This document shows, piece after piece, positions 24,000 through 32,766 of a stretch of DNA of 41,030 bases. Under the pieces are notes generated by a model. The model was not told the DNA's origin and searched no databases. It saw nothing but the letters and a program-made list of their open reading frames with translations. How positions within the stretch are numbered: the first letter of the stretch is position 1; every line of letters begins with the position of its first letter. The stretch is from Promethearchaeota archaeon (GTDB taxonomy: Archaea > Asgardarchaeota > Lokiarchaeia > Sigyniarchaeales > SOKP01): positions 2,171,338 to 2,212,367 of the forward strand of contig CP070805.1 in assembly GCA_020343655.1 (NCBI GenBank). The letters run 5' to 3'. A program made the translations under genes and the position numbers.

Positions 24000-24935
24000 T
24001 TACTGAATAATTTGTAAAATCAGATTCTCCATTTGAGGCTTAGCAGCTTCAATTTTATCCAAAATTGTTATTGTTTTCTCCAAATCTTTTTCATCTTCTT
24101 CTATTATAAATAATAGATAGAAATCTAAATTCCCGAATTTAAGAACCTCAATAACACCAGAAAATCGCTCACCACTATCAAATTTATCAGAAAATTCATA
24201 TAATATTCTACTTTGGGCAATGATCCGTTTTTGTAATTTTAAGTAAATATCATAAATTTTTAATTTTTCTGTCAATTGAAGATGTGGGCGATAATACTCT
24301 CCAAGAGTTATCCCTTTAGCATCGAATAATGCAATTAGAATTGAATTATAACTCTTGCTAATTTCTGAAAATAAATTAGAGACCATTTCCATTTTATCAA
24401 AAAGCATGGATAATCCGCTTGAAAAAGCATCCATGACTGATTTAATATCAAAAATCGTAGTCTCAAAGAAAAATATATCATAATCATTTGAATATCTTGT
24501 TAATGCTTGCTTTAATGTAAGGATCCTTTTGTTTATTTCTACATCATCAACAAGCTGGGGGTCAAATTTATGAAAAAGAATTGCAACCACAACATCTTCT
24601 TGATATTCTTTAAAAAATAACAAAACTTCTTCCAAATAATCTATTGACTCGATATATCTATCAAAATCCTGAGCATCTATAACATAATAAATTAAATCTA
24701 TCCCACTCAAAAATTTTTCAGGATGCTTTAAATAATCTTCCCTATATATTCTCTGTCCACCAAAATCAAGTCTAGAAAATTCCAAGCCTAAAAATTTGAA
24801 AGTATCACGAGCAATTCTTCGTGTCGGTGTTAATTTAGAGATTTCTTCCTCAAAACCAAATCGTTTTGTAATTGCTGTAATAATACTGGTTTTCCCTGCA
24901 AAATCAAGGCCCATGAATGCTATTTTTTTAGTAAC
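24000..24935 (-). CDS. Rag/Gtr-like GTPase with C-terminal roadblock-like domain
   Basis: With the proposed GTT start the protein has 311 residues and begins with a proper first strand, KKIAFMG, leading into the P-loop GLDFAGKTS (Lys15). The ATG at 24914 would delete that strand. DFGGQ stands for the DxxGQ switch II motif, and HKFD replaces NKxD, as in eukaryotic RagA/Gtr1 (HKMD). Residues about 185-311 form a C-terminal alpha/beta domain (NSILIALFDAKGITLGEYY; FYLLFIIEEDE) like the roadblock-type domain through which Rag proteins dimerise. Asgard archaea are known to carry Rag-like GTPases. No partner Rag or Ragulator gene is adjacent. Confidence 0.8.
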   Translation of the reverse strand, partial: VTKKIAFMGLDFAGKTSIITAITKRFGFEEEISKLTPTRRIARDTFKFLGLEFSRLDFGGQRIYREDYLKHPEKFLSGIDLIYYVIDAQDFDRYIESIDYLEEVLLFFKEYQEDVVVAILFHKFDPQLVDDVEINKRILTLKQALTRYSNDYDIFFFETTIFDIKSVMDAFSSGLSMLFDKMEMVSNLFSEISKSYNSILIALFDAKGITLGEYYRPHLQLTEKLKIYDIYLKLQKRIIAQSRILYEFSDKFDSGERFSGVIEVLKFGNLDFYLLFIIEEDEKDLEKTITILDKIEAAKPQMENLILQIIQ

Positions 24936-24946
24936 CTTTTATCACC
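24933..24946 (-). promoter_or_regulatory. Shine-Dalgarno motif and GTT start candidate of the Rag-like GTPase
   Basis: On the minus strand a perfect AGGTGA is followed by an in-frame TAA that overlaps it, then AAG and GTT. GTT lies exactly six bases after GGTGA. No ATG, GTG or TTG exists in frame between the stop and the ATG at 24914, which is 27 bases from the site. Confidence 0.5.
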
Positions 24947-25063
24947 TGATAAAAAAGCATTATCTAAAAAATCAATATTAAAAACTATTAATAAATAATC
25001 GCTTTTCGTAAAAAAATAAAGATTATTTTAATATTTAAGCTTAACCTTTAAAAAACAATCTTT

Positions 25064-25345
25064 TTAACCTCCTGCTAATGCATAAGACAGATAAATCTCA
25101 TCTCCATCTTCAAGGTTTGTTTTATAATTTTTAAGGTACTTAATATTTCGACCATTTAATAATATAAGAATTTGAGCATTAAACTTTTTCTTATTTTTAT
25201 CAAATAATGCGTCATCAAGTTTATCTCTGTTTTCTTTTAAAAATGAAGAAATTATATCTCCAACTGTTTTACCTTCATAGTCTATAGATTTTTTATTAAT
25301 TCTAAGCTGGAAAATGTTTAATAAGTTTAATTTCACTTTGGCCAT
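25064..25345 (-). CDS. MoaD/ThiS-family ubiquitin-like sulfur carrier
   Basis: The 93-residue beta-grasp protein ends in Ala-Gly-Gly, the di-glycine tail that is adenylated and thiocarboxylated by an E1-like enzyme. The C-terminal half has the MoaD pattern: ILILLNGRNIKYL, then T.L.DGDEIYLSYALAGG. It could be the small subunit of molybdopterin synthase (supplying the pterin of tungsten enzymes such as the oxidoreductase at 3.8 kb), a tRNA-thiolation carrier, or a SAMP-type protein modifier; the sequence does not decide. No E1-like or MoaE gene is in the window. AAGGAT lies six bases before the ATG. Confidence 0.8.
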   Translation of the reverse strand: MAKVKLNLLNIFQLRINKKSIDYEGKTVGDIISSFLKENRDKLDDALFDKNKKKFNAQILILLNGRNIKYLKNYKTNLEDGDEIYLSYALAGG

Positions 25346-25505
25346 AAAAATATCCTTAAAATGATAGAATTCTCTTCTAAACTATTTAATTAAAGCATAT
25401 TTCCTATATTTATAAAAAAAAATATTATTTTTAAGTTTATTTTTTATCAAGAATAGACTGTAAATTGAAACAAAACAAACTATTTGAACTTCTATTACGG
25501 CTTAA

Positions 25506-27101
25506 TCATATAAAAATAGTAATATTATAATTACCTACTACTTTTATTTGACCTGTTCTCAAATTATGTTCCTTTAATACGACATTACCTTTTTTATAAA
25601 TATTAATTTCGATGAAAGACTCATCAAAGCGTTTAGGGTTAAGATTTCCACCATTCGAAAATACAGTATAATCAATCTTTAAATTGAATGCAATACTTGG
25701 TGAGCTATTTAAACATAAATCAATTTGTGAACGAGAAAATTGAGAAAGTATGTCTCCAGAATCTATTAATTCTGTTCTCCAAACACTTAATGGAGTAGGA
25801 ATTAGACTATGAAAACAACAAACTCCAAATATTTTTTGATGACTAAGTGATAATACTTTTTCTATAAAGTTATTCAATCTTTTTCGACCTATAAAACCCT
25901 CTGTAGAATCCCGAGTTGTTGAGTTTAATCCTTGAAAGTATATTTTTTCATTCTCAAATAAAGGATCGAATTCACCGAAATATTGTTTCCAATATTCCCA
26001 AGCAGGTGGTACCGAGTCTGTATATCCAGGCACAACTAAATAAGGAAATTTCAATCGACTTATTTTTTCTTGTGCTATTCGAAATTCTTCTTTATAGCTA
26101 TTTTGAGTTACATTTCCAACATGTACAACTAAATCTACATCATTTAGCGAATTTATTCTTTCAATAGCCCTGTCAAAATTAGTTTTACCCTTTTCAGATC
26201 GTTCATTAATTAAAGAATGAGACAATTGTATAAACTTACATATTGGTTTTTGATCTTTTGTGATTTCTAATGGAAGATAATAATTAACTTGACGATGAAT
26301 TTCACGTTTTGAATTTAAATCCAATATAGGAATTATTTTAAAAGTGATATTATTTTCTTCTATATCTATAATCGAATAAGTAAATAAATCCCGATATCGT
26401 GTTTTATTACAACAAAAAGTCCCTGCATTAAAAATATATAAATCTTTTTCACTACTGCTTACCGTATATAAATTTGAAGTGTGCCGATGACCATTCAAAA
26501 CTAAATCTGCCTTTGATTCTAAAAGCATGTTAAGCATATCTCCTGAATCGTCAATAGCAGATCTTTCTTTCCCAGTATTTGGAATAGGGATGAGTTGATG
26601 ATGAAAGCAAACTACTTTGAATTTATTTTCTCTTTCAGGTTTTTCCAATTTTTTTCTTACAGCTTCAATTATGTTATGATGTATTATTCCGCCAGGTAAA
26701 TCTGGTTTAGTACTGTCTATTCCAATTACATATATCTCATCATCTTCGTATTCATAATGTCTTCTGCCAACCATTTCTTCAAATAGTAAGTACCCAACAT
26801 TCATCGCATCATGATTTCCAATTATAATCATTAATGGACATTTAGATATTGGCTTAAATTTCTTGAATTGCTCCATCGCATACTCATATTCTAAAAGAGT
26901 GCCATTTTGAGTAATATCTCCAAGGTGTAAATAAAGATCAACATTTTTTATCTTATTTATCTGTTCTATACCCATATTATAAACATGAAGATTAAAAGGA
27001 CCTCGAGAGCGACTAATATGAGTATCTGATATGATTACAAATCTCTTTTTTGAAGGATTCTTTTGCTCGTATTTTAATTTTACACTTTTTTCAGATGTCA
27101 T
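25506..27101 (-). CDS. Tandem metallophosphoesterase: active N-terminal domain, degenerate C-terminal domain
   Basis: The 531-residue protein has two calcineurin-like phosphoesterase domains. The first (about 20-215) has every metal ligand motif: SDTH (Asp26, His28), GD (Asp62), GNHD (Asn96, His97), FHH (167-168) and GHRH (205, 207). It should be an active two-metal phosphodiesterase/phosphatase. The second (about 285-475) aligns to the first, for example CFHHQLIPIP/CFHSLIPTP and DDSGDML/IDSGDIL. It has lost the ligands: SDTH is SHSL, GD is GN330, GNHD is GYTD, and GHRH is replaced by NSSPS. It is cytosolic with no signal peptide. The substrate is unknown. It is next to two acyltransferase-like genes on the same strand, 6 bases apart from the first. 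Confidence 0.85.
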   Translation of the reverse strand: MTSEKSVKLKYEQKNPSKKRFVIISDTHISRSRGPFNLHVYNMGIEQINKIKNVDLYLHLGDITQNGTLLEYEYAMEQFKKFKPISKCPLMIIIGNHDAMNVGYLLFEEMVGRRHYEYEDDEIYVIGIDSTKPDLPGGIIHHNIIEAVRKKLEKPERENKFKVVCFHHQLIPIPNTGKERSAIDDSGDMLNMLLESKADLVLNGHRHTSNLYTVSSSEKDLYIFNAGTFCCNKTRYRDLFTYSIIDIEENNITFKIIPILDLNSKREIHRQVNYYLPLEITKDQKPICKFIQLSHSLINERSEKGKTNFDRAIERINSLNDVDLVVHVGNVTQNSYKEEFRIAQEKISRLKFPYLVVPGYTDSVPPAWEYWKQYFGEFDPLFENEKIYFQGLNSTTRDSTEGFIGRKRLNNFIEKVLSLSHQKIFGVCCFHSLIPTPLSVWRTELIDSGDILSQFSRSQIDLCLNSSPSIAFNLKIDYTVFSNGGNLNPKRFDESFIEINIYKKGNVVLKEHNLRTGQIKVVGNYNITIFI

Positions 27102-27107
27102 TGTGAT

Positions 27108-27845
27108 CTAAATCTCTTTTAATTTTGCCGGATGGCCTATATATATTGAATTTTCTTCTAGCACTTGATTAAAGTTTGTATATGAATGGGCAGATAACTT
27201 TGAATTATGTTTAATATGAGTTCCTGGTAATAATACACATTTAGCTCCAATTAGAACGTCATCTTCTATAATAATTTTCTTTAAAATAAACCTATCTTGT
27301 TCAATTCCAAAACTTAATAGAGTACTTCCCATTCCTATAATTACATTCTTACCAATTGAAACAAACTCAGGAGAGATCCAGCTATTATCATGTATACCCT
27401 TCTTTCCAATTATAACTCCAAAAAACCGTAAAACAAATCGATTCTTAAACCAAGGAAATGGATTCGAAGCAGTAATAAAAAGTGGCCATTTTTTAACCAT
27501 ATTTCTTAAATTCCAGTAAAGATAATTCTTATCTTTTATATCTCTATTAAAGATTCCCTCCTTTGGGGGAAAAATTAGTTTTATTGTTGTTAAAAATAAA
27601 ACAGAAATTAACACCGCACTTAATTGCAGTAAATAAATTAATAATACGATGTTGAGAGGGAACAGAAAGAAGAATAGTAAATAAAATCCTTCTTTCCATA
27701 AATATACAAGATAAAAGTATTCAAATATTACACATGGAAAAAAACTTAGGATGATAATGATCACATAAAGAATAAGATATTTATTTCGAATTCTCTCATC
27801 AATCGGCGTTGGAGAATCTCCTTTTAAACTTGCTGGTTGAAACAT
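27108..27845 (-). CDS. Membrane-bound hexapeptide-repeat acyltransferase-like protein, copy 1
   Basis: The 245-residue protein has about three hydrophobic spans in residues 22-95, a conserved PPKEGIF turn, and an amphipathic segment. A left-handed beta-helix follows from about 150 onward (GVIIGKKGIHDNSWISPEFVSIG; IEDDVLIGAKCVLLPGTHI; IYIGHPAKL). Such helices usually transfer acetyl or other acyl groups from a CoA or carrier-protein donor. Clear catalytic His residues of the classical type are not evident. The next gene upstream encodes a homologue of the same layout; the pair may work as a heteromer. Substrates at the membrane (lipid or glycan) are only inferred. Confidence 0.75.
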   Translation of the reverse strand: MFQPASLKGDSPTPIDERIRNKYLILYVIIIILSFFPCVIFEYFYLVYLWKEGFYLLFFFLFPLNIVLLIYLLQLSAVLISVLFLTTIKLIFPPKEGIFNRDIKDKNYLYWNLRNMVKKWPLFITASNPFPWFKNRFVLRFFGVIIGKKGIHDNSWISPEFVSIGKNVIIGMGSTLLSFGIEQDRFILKKIIIEDDVLIGAKCVLLPGTHIKHNSKLSAHSYTNFNQVLEENSIYIGHPAKLKEI

Positions 27846-27854
27846 ATAATACCT

Positions 27855-28715
27855 CTACCCTCCATTATTGCTATTTTCATTAAGATTAGTACCCTTCATC
27901 TTTTTGCTTTTAATCATTTCTGCTTTTTTTTGAGATTCCTCTACTGATTGTAAAGTAAATGTCATGCTAACAGGTGTTCCTACATGAATTAAATCACTTT
28001 CTAATACTTGTCCTGGCCAAGTATAACTATTTGCTCCTAAAATAGCACCATCTTTGAGTAATGTGCCGGGAGTGATTATTGTTTGAGGTCCAACAATACA
28101 ATTTTTACCTACTTTTACCTTCTTAATAATAATTTTATTTTGATAGATCAAATGTGAAAAAATGCAAATATTCAGGGAGGTCATAGTGTAATCTCTAATA
28201 TCAACAAACTCTGGGTCTATATATCCTTCATAAGCGACTACATTTCTCCCTATATGAACTCCAAAAAATCGATAAACGAATATATCTGACCAAGGCAAGG
28301 GTAAAGATCTTGCTAACCAAATTGGAAAATATGCAGTCCAAAATCTTCGATGAGTATATTTCCATTCTTTACTTCCCTTTTTAAAAACCCCTTCTTTTGG
28401 AGGGTATAGTTTATTTAAAATTTTAAAAATTACAGTTGAAAATAAAATAATTGAAAAAGCAAATAATAAAAGATTGCCATAAATATTCATTGGAAGTAAA
28501 AGCCATTCCCACCATTGACCAATTAATACAAAAGGTAAAAATCTGTTGCCTGTTAAAAGAAAATAAAGATCGTTATAAAACCATAAATTAATTAAACCCA
28601 CAATAATGCAACCAATAAATAATTGTAAGAGGATAATTAGTGTAAATGGTGTTTTATATACACCTGAAGTGGAAATATACTCGATTCTGAATTGTGAATC
28701 CTCTTTATTTTCCAT
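27855..28715 (-). CDS. Membrane-bound hexapeptide-repeat acyltransferase-like protein, copy 2
   Basis: This is the paralogue of the downstream gene, with the same order: hydrophobic spans (about 25-50, 60-75 and 80-105), PPKEGVF, then a beta-helix (VYRFFGVHIGRNVVAYEGYIDPEFVDI; VKVGKNCIVGPQTIITPGTLL; HVGTPVSM). It has a longer charged C-terminus rich in Lys and Asn. The start is taken as ATG 28715 (286 residues); a TTG at 28727 would add four residues. The nine-base gap to copy 1, with GAGGT before the downstream ATG, indicates one transcript, which probably continues into the phosphoesterase gene. Confidence 0.75.
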   Translation of the reverse strand: MENKEDSQFRIEYISTSGVYKTPFTLIILLQLFIGCIIVGLINLWFYNDLYFLLTGNRFLPFVLIGQWWEWLLLPMNIYGNLLLFAFSIILFSTVIFKILNKLYPPKEGVFKKGSKEWKYTHRRFWTAYFPIWLARSLPLPWSDIFVYRFFGVHIGRNVVAYEGYIDPEFVDIRDYTMTSLNICIFSHLIYQNKIIIKKVKVGKNCIVGPQTIITPGTLLKDGAILGANSYTWPGQVLESDLIHVGTPVSMTFTLQSVEESQKKAEMIKSKKMKGTNLNENSNNGG

Positions 28716-28908
28716 CGAGTTGATCAAATTTCAATTATGAATACCTTATATTATAATATAATTTTAAAAATAATTAAATCATAATATTTGATTTTAGAAA
28801 TTGAATTCTAAAAGTAAAAATAATTAAAAACTAAATACACTATGATTTATATATTATTAACAAATTTAATTCATAAAATCAATTCAAAATTTAAAAATAT
28901 CTGAATAA

Positions 28909-28922
28909 GGTGAAGGATAATT
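28909..28922 (+). promoter_or_regulatory. Shine-Dalgarno motif and ATT start candidate of the coiled-coil protein
   Basis: GGTGA (28909-28913) contains the upstream in-frame stop TGA. Six bases later ATT (28920) opens the frame. The next NTG start in frame is TTG at 29016, which would discard 32 residues that look like genuine protein. Confidence 0.5.
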
Positions 28923-29747
28923 AGTATTGACTGGGTAAAAGCAGAAGAAAAACCCGATAAAAAATTATCAGTTCCCGGTAAAGCTCTGTTAGACCTTAGG
29001 GCTAAGGTAAACGATTTGGAAAAACAAGTATTGGATAATAAAAAAGAATTAACTGATACAAAAAATAAACTAGCAGATACTTTGAACGAATTAGATGAAA
29101 CTCAAAGTAAGCTTGAATCAACGGGAAACAAGTTAGCAAAAACTAAAACAGATAATCAGGAAATAATCAAAGAATTGAATACTGAAATTAATGGCCTTAA
29201 AACAGAATTAGCTGAGTATAAATCCAAATCGGAGGATCTAGAAAATAAATTATCAAATTTAACCTCAGAATTTGAGACTGCTAAAGAATTTGAAAGTCAA
29301 TTAACTGATACTACCAGTAAACTTACAACCAGCCAAGAAGAAGTAACAAATTTAACTTCTCAAGTCGAAGATTTAACCTCTAAACTCACTGCTGCTCAAA
29401 ATGAAAATACTCAACTTAACTCACAAATAAGTGAACTAAATAACACTCTCTTACAGAGAGATGCTCAAATTCAAGAATTATCAGAACAAGTCGCTGAAAA
29501 AGATCAAACCCTAGAATCGACAACAGCGCATCTTCATGAAGTTGAGACCGAATTAGAAGAATTGAAACCACCTGATATTGGTACGGGAGGATTTGCCAGC
29601 GATGAAAGAATTACCTGCCCTATGTGTGGCGCCGTTGGCTCAGACATAAAAACAGTCGAAGATAAGAACAAAGTTTTAAGCTACGTTGGTCATATTCCTA
29701 TGTATGCTAAGAAGCATGTTTGTAAAAAATGTGGTTATGAGTTCTAA
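28920..29747 (+). CDS. Coiled-coil protein with C-terminal zinc ribbon
   Basis: With the ATT start the protein has 275 residues. It begins (M)SIDWVKAEEKPDKK and is followed by about 190 residues of heptad-type coiled coil (about 28-215), dense in Leu/Thr/Glu/Gln with near-repeats such as LTDTTSKLTTSQEEVTNLTS. The C-terminal 45 residues hold a zinc ribbon: CPMC, then about 29 residues later CKKC. No membrane span is present. Long coiled coils plus a zinc ribbon suggest a dimeric structural or tethering protein. Similar architecture is common among Asgard hypothetical proteins. No enzymatic motif was found. Confidence 0.8.
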   Translation: MSIDWVKAEEKPDKKLSVPGKALLDLRAKVNDLEKQVLDNKKELTDTKNKLADTLNELDETQSKLESTGNKLAKTKTDNQEIIKELNTEINGLKTELAEYKSKSEDLENKLSNLTSEFETAKEFESQLTDTTSKLTTSQEEVTNLTSQVEDLTSKLTAAQNENTQLNSQISELNNTLLQRDAQIQELSEQVAEKDQTLESTTAHLHEVETELEELKPPDIGTGGFASDERITCPMCGAVGSDIKTVEDKNKVLSYVGHIPMYAKKHVCKKCGYEF

Positions 29748-29751
29748 GCGA

Positions 29752-29779
29752 TTTTTTTAATCTATCTTTTTTCTTTTCT
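29752..29779 (+). terminator. T-tract terminator
   Basis: ATTTTTTTAA followed by further T runs starts a few bases after the stop of the coiled-coil gene. The next gene has its own AT-rich upstream region of about 100 bases. Confidence 0.45.
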
Positions 29780-29882
29780 ATTATTGTTTTATTCAAGATT
29801 AAATTCTTATTCTATAGAATAACTTTTATTAAGATTTTAATTATGAAAATTTTAAAATATTAATACGTTTCTTATTAAAATT

Positions 29883-31196
29883 ATGAAAATTAATCCAAAG
29901 AAAAAATTCATTGGAAGCTTATCTCAAAAGGACTTATTAAGATTATATTCCAAGCATGTGAGTGGTCCAAAAACTCGATTTTTTAAAAGCTTAGGATGGG
30001 GAGTAATCCCCGGCGAAAGAGATGGAATAAAATTTAAATCTTTAGAGGGATTAAAGCCCGGTGAACCTCCGATAGAATTATTTGATTGCCGTTCTGCAGG
30101 TGGTGTATTTAATTTAGGTCGTAGAAATCCAAGAATAGTTCAACTTCTCAAAGATGCATTAGATGGAGGATTAGATTTAGGTGATCATCAATTACTATCA
30201 GAACAAAGAGCTCTTCTCGGTAAAAAAATAGCTGATTTAATGCCAGGAGATATTAGTAAAACTACATATGGAGTGGGTGGAGGTGAAGCAATTGATACTG
30301 CCATTAAGTTTTCAAGAGTTTATACGAAAAGAAAGGGCTGTATTTCAGCAATAGGAGGTTATCATGGTCATACAGGATTTGCCTTGTTAACTGGAGATCC
30401 AAGCTTTAAAGATCCTTTTTTATGGAATTTCCCAGAATTTAGACAGGTTCCATTTGGAAATATTGATGCTATACGAAAAGCAATTACAGAAGATGTAGCG
30501 TGTGTAGTTTTAGAAACTATCCCTGCCACTGGTGGCGTTTTGATAGCTCCAGAGGGATATTTTCCTGAAGTTCGGGAGATTTGTGATGATAAAGGTGTAA
30601 TGATGATTAATGATGAAATTCAGTCTGGTCTTGGACGAACTGGTCATTTTTGGGCGATTTATGGAGGAATATATCCTAATGAGAAAGTAATCCCAGATTT
30701 TATTGTTTGCGGAAAGGGAATGACTGCGGGAATTTATCCGTTGTCTACTTGTAGTTATAAACCTTTTATAGAACGAGCAGTTTTTGGAAAAGACCCTTAT
30801 ATTCACGTTTCTACTACTGGAGGTTCTGATCTTGCATGTGCAGTTGCTCTTGAGATGTTAGAAATACAATCAGATCCTATATTTTTGAATCATGTCACAG
30901 AGATGGGAAAACTTTTCGGTAAAGAATTAAACGAGATTGTAGAAGAACATTCAGATATAATTAAAGAAGCAAGAGGTAGAGGCTTAATGTGGGGTTTAGA
31001 ATTCTACAATGAAGAGGATAGTTTGCTAAGTATGTTTTCAATAATAAAAGAGGGAGTAATGCTTAATTACTGTGGAAATAAAAAAGATACTCTCATCATA
31101 ATGCCTCCTTTAATTGTTAAAAAAGAAGAAATTGAAGAAATAATTTTAAGAATTCAACAAGGAATAAGTAACCTAAAAAAAATAAAGAAAGGGTAA
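29883..31196 (+). CDS. Class III PLP-dependent aminotransferase
   Basis: The 437-residue length matches the acetylornithine / 4-aminobutyrate / glutamate-1-semialdehyde group. Motifs: cofactor phosphate loop VGGGEAIDTAIKFSR, GGYHGHTGF, the PLP-contacting Asp in MINDEIQSGLGRTGHFWA, and the Schiff-base Lys278 in CGKGMTAGIYPLS. The TTGG motif and GRGLMWGLEF follow. The substrate is not clear from sequence; omega-amino acids or ornithine derivatives are typical. It is monocistronic, with no Shine-Dalgarno site. It converges with the transporter gene, with 5 bases between the stops. Confidence 0.85.
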   Translation: MKINPKKKFIGSLSQKDLLRLYSKHVSGPKTRFFKSLGWGVIPGERDGIKFKSLEGLKPGEPPIELFDCRSAGGVFNLGRRNPRIVQLLKDALDGGLDLGDHQLLSEQRALLGKKIADLMPGDISKTTYGVGGGEAIDTAIKFSRVYTKRKGCISAIGGYHGHTGFALLTGDPSFKDPFLWNFPEFRQVPFGNIDAIRKAITEDVACVVLETIPATGGVLIAPEGYFPEVREICDDKGVMMINDEIQSGLGRTGHFWAIYGGIYPNEKVIPDFIVCGKGMTAGIYPLSTCSYKPFIERAVFGKDPYIHVSTTGGSDLACAVALEMLEIQSDPIFLNHVTEMGKLFGKELNEIVEEHSDIIKEARGRGLMWGLEFYNEEDSLLSMFSIIKEGVMLNYCGNKKDTLIIMPPLIVKKEEIEEIILRIQQGISNLKKIKKG

Positions 31197-31201
31197 ATAA
31201 A

Positions 31202-32617
31202 TTAAATTCTAGATTTCTTTTCTTCGTGAAGCTTTTGAACATCTTGTTTTATTTTGATCAACCTTTCACCATGTAAAGGAAATTTATAAATTGCTAAGAT
31301 CGCGATTGATAATGCTACAGCTGGATAAACAAACATAAGTATTCGAAGTCCTAATTGAACTTCAGTAGAGACAGGATAAGTAAAAACAGGCCAATCTGCA
31401 ATGATAAAAACGGGACCAATGCTGAGAAATACCACTATGATGGCCAATCGTAGAAAAAAAGCATTTACTCCATAATATCCCGCTTCTCTACGAGTACCAG
31501 TACTTACCTCATCCTCGTCGATAATATCAGCAATAACCAAATCGGTTATATATAATGACCCTGATAACCCGAGACCTATAAAGAAGAACACTATCATTGC
31601 GAGTATTTCCATATTTGGCCCAAGAAACATCAATGGTAAAAGTGTTAAAATCCAAGTTAGCATTGAAATTATCCATGCTTTTCTATTGCCAATTTTTTGT
31701 ACTACGGGTTTCCATAAGACAGTGATAAAAATAGCAGATGATATAAATGTAAAACCTAACAAAATAGAAATCATAAAAGCATCCTGCATAAATAAGACTG
31801 CCTTTGCATAAATTGGGACTAATGTGGGTAGGATTCCATATACAAACCAATTAGCTATTATTACAGGAATAAACCATGCAAAAGATTTATTTTTCAAACA
31901 CATTTTAATTGTATTTAAAAAACCTGGTGCTTTTTTGTAATCTTCTTTGAATTCAGCTTTTTCTCGAGGAGTGAATATAATAAAAAAACATCCTACCATA
32001 ATAATAATTATTGCTAGAACGCTTCCAAAAATTTGATATTCTCCTAAAGTTTTAGCTGATGGAGCCGAATAATCTTCTACAAATAATCCTGGCAATATAA
32101 ATGCTACTATTAAGCCAAAAATAAGAAAAACTTGTCTAACATTATTAGCTTTTGTTCGTTCATCTTTTGTAATGAAAGTTTCTGGAAATAAAGAAGTAGT
32201 ATTAAGAGCATACATAGTGTAGAAGAATTCAAAGAGAATTATTATAATTAAAAAATATATAAAATTTCCAACTTGATTTGCTACTCCAATTGGTAATGGT
32301 GGTGTAAATAATAGAAATGAAATGAGTCCAAGAGGAATTAAAGCAATCATAATATAGGGTATACGACGACCAAACCTAGTATGAGTTCTATCTGATAAAT
32401 AACCAAGCATAGGGTCATTAAAGCTGTTCCAGAATGCCCAAATTATAAAACCAACTGTTATTAAAGCAATATGGAGTTGAACTATGGCAAAATAAAATGT
32501 AAACACAAGAAATGTAAAGGATTGATATGCTGCTTGATCTGCAATTTGTCCAGTAGCATAGTTAGCGGCTCTCATAAATGAATATCCTTCATTTTTAACT
32601 TTTTTTTTCTCTGTCAT
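31202..32617 (-). CDS. GPH-family (MelB-like) sugar:cation symporter
   Basis: The 471-residue protein has about 12 hydrophobic spans. The GPH hallmark between spans 2 and 3 is clear: DPMLGYLSDRTHTRFGRRIP. The central loop has the family pattern TPREKAEF, and the later loop carries DLVIADIIDEDEVSTGTRREAGYYGVN. GPH transporters import glycosides and other sugars with Na+ or H+. A GH2 beta-galactosidase gene lies 2.5 kb away on the same strand, so galactoside uptake is a reasonable guess, but the genes are not in one operon. Confidence 0.88.
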   Translation of the reverse strand: MTEKKKVKNEGYSFMRAANYATGQIADQAAYQSFTFLVFTFYFAIVQLHIALITVGFIIWAFWNSFNDPMLGYLSDRTHTRFGRRIPYIMIALIPLGLISFLLFTPPLPIGVANQVGNFIYFLIIIILFEFFYTMYALNTTSLFPETFITKDERTKANNVRQVFLIFGLIVAFILPGLFVEDYSAPSAKTLGEYQIFGSVLAIIIIMVGCFFIIFTPREKAEFKEDYKKAPGFLNTIKMCLKNKSFAWFIPVIIANWFVYGILPTLVPIYAKAVLFMQDAFMISILLGFTFISSAIFITVLWKPVVQKIGNRKAWIISMLTWILTLLPLMFLGPNMEILAMIVFFFIGLGLSGSLYITDLVIADIIDEDEVSTGTRREAGYYGVNAFFLRLAIIVVFLSIGPVFIIADWPVFTYPVSTEVQLGLRILMFVYPAVALSIAILAIYKFPLHGERLIKIKQDVQKLHEEKKSRI

Positions 32618-32766
32618 TTTTACTGTTAAAAAGTAATTAAATTGATAATATTTCTCTCTCTTCCTTAATAAATATTTAATTGTGAAAAAACTTAGAGAAA
32701 AATAAATATAATTTAAATCTTTGAAGAATATACTTCAATAAAAACCTTTATTATGTTCTGGTTAAA

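Noticed and set aside
28716-28727. TTG start four codons upstream for acyltransferase-like copy 2
   Set aside because: Neither start has a strong ribosome-binding site, and the ATG at 28715 is the simpler choice; the difference is four residues.
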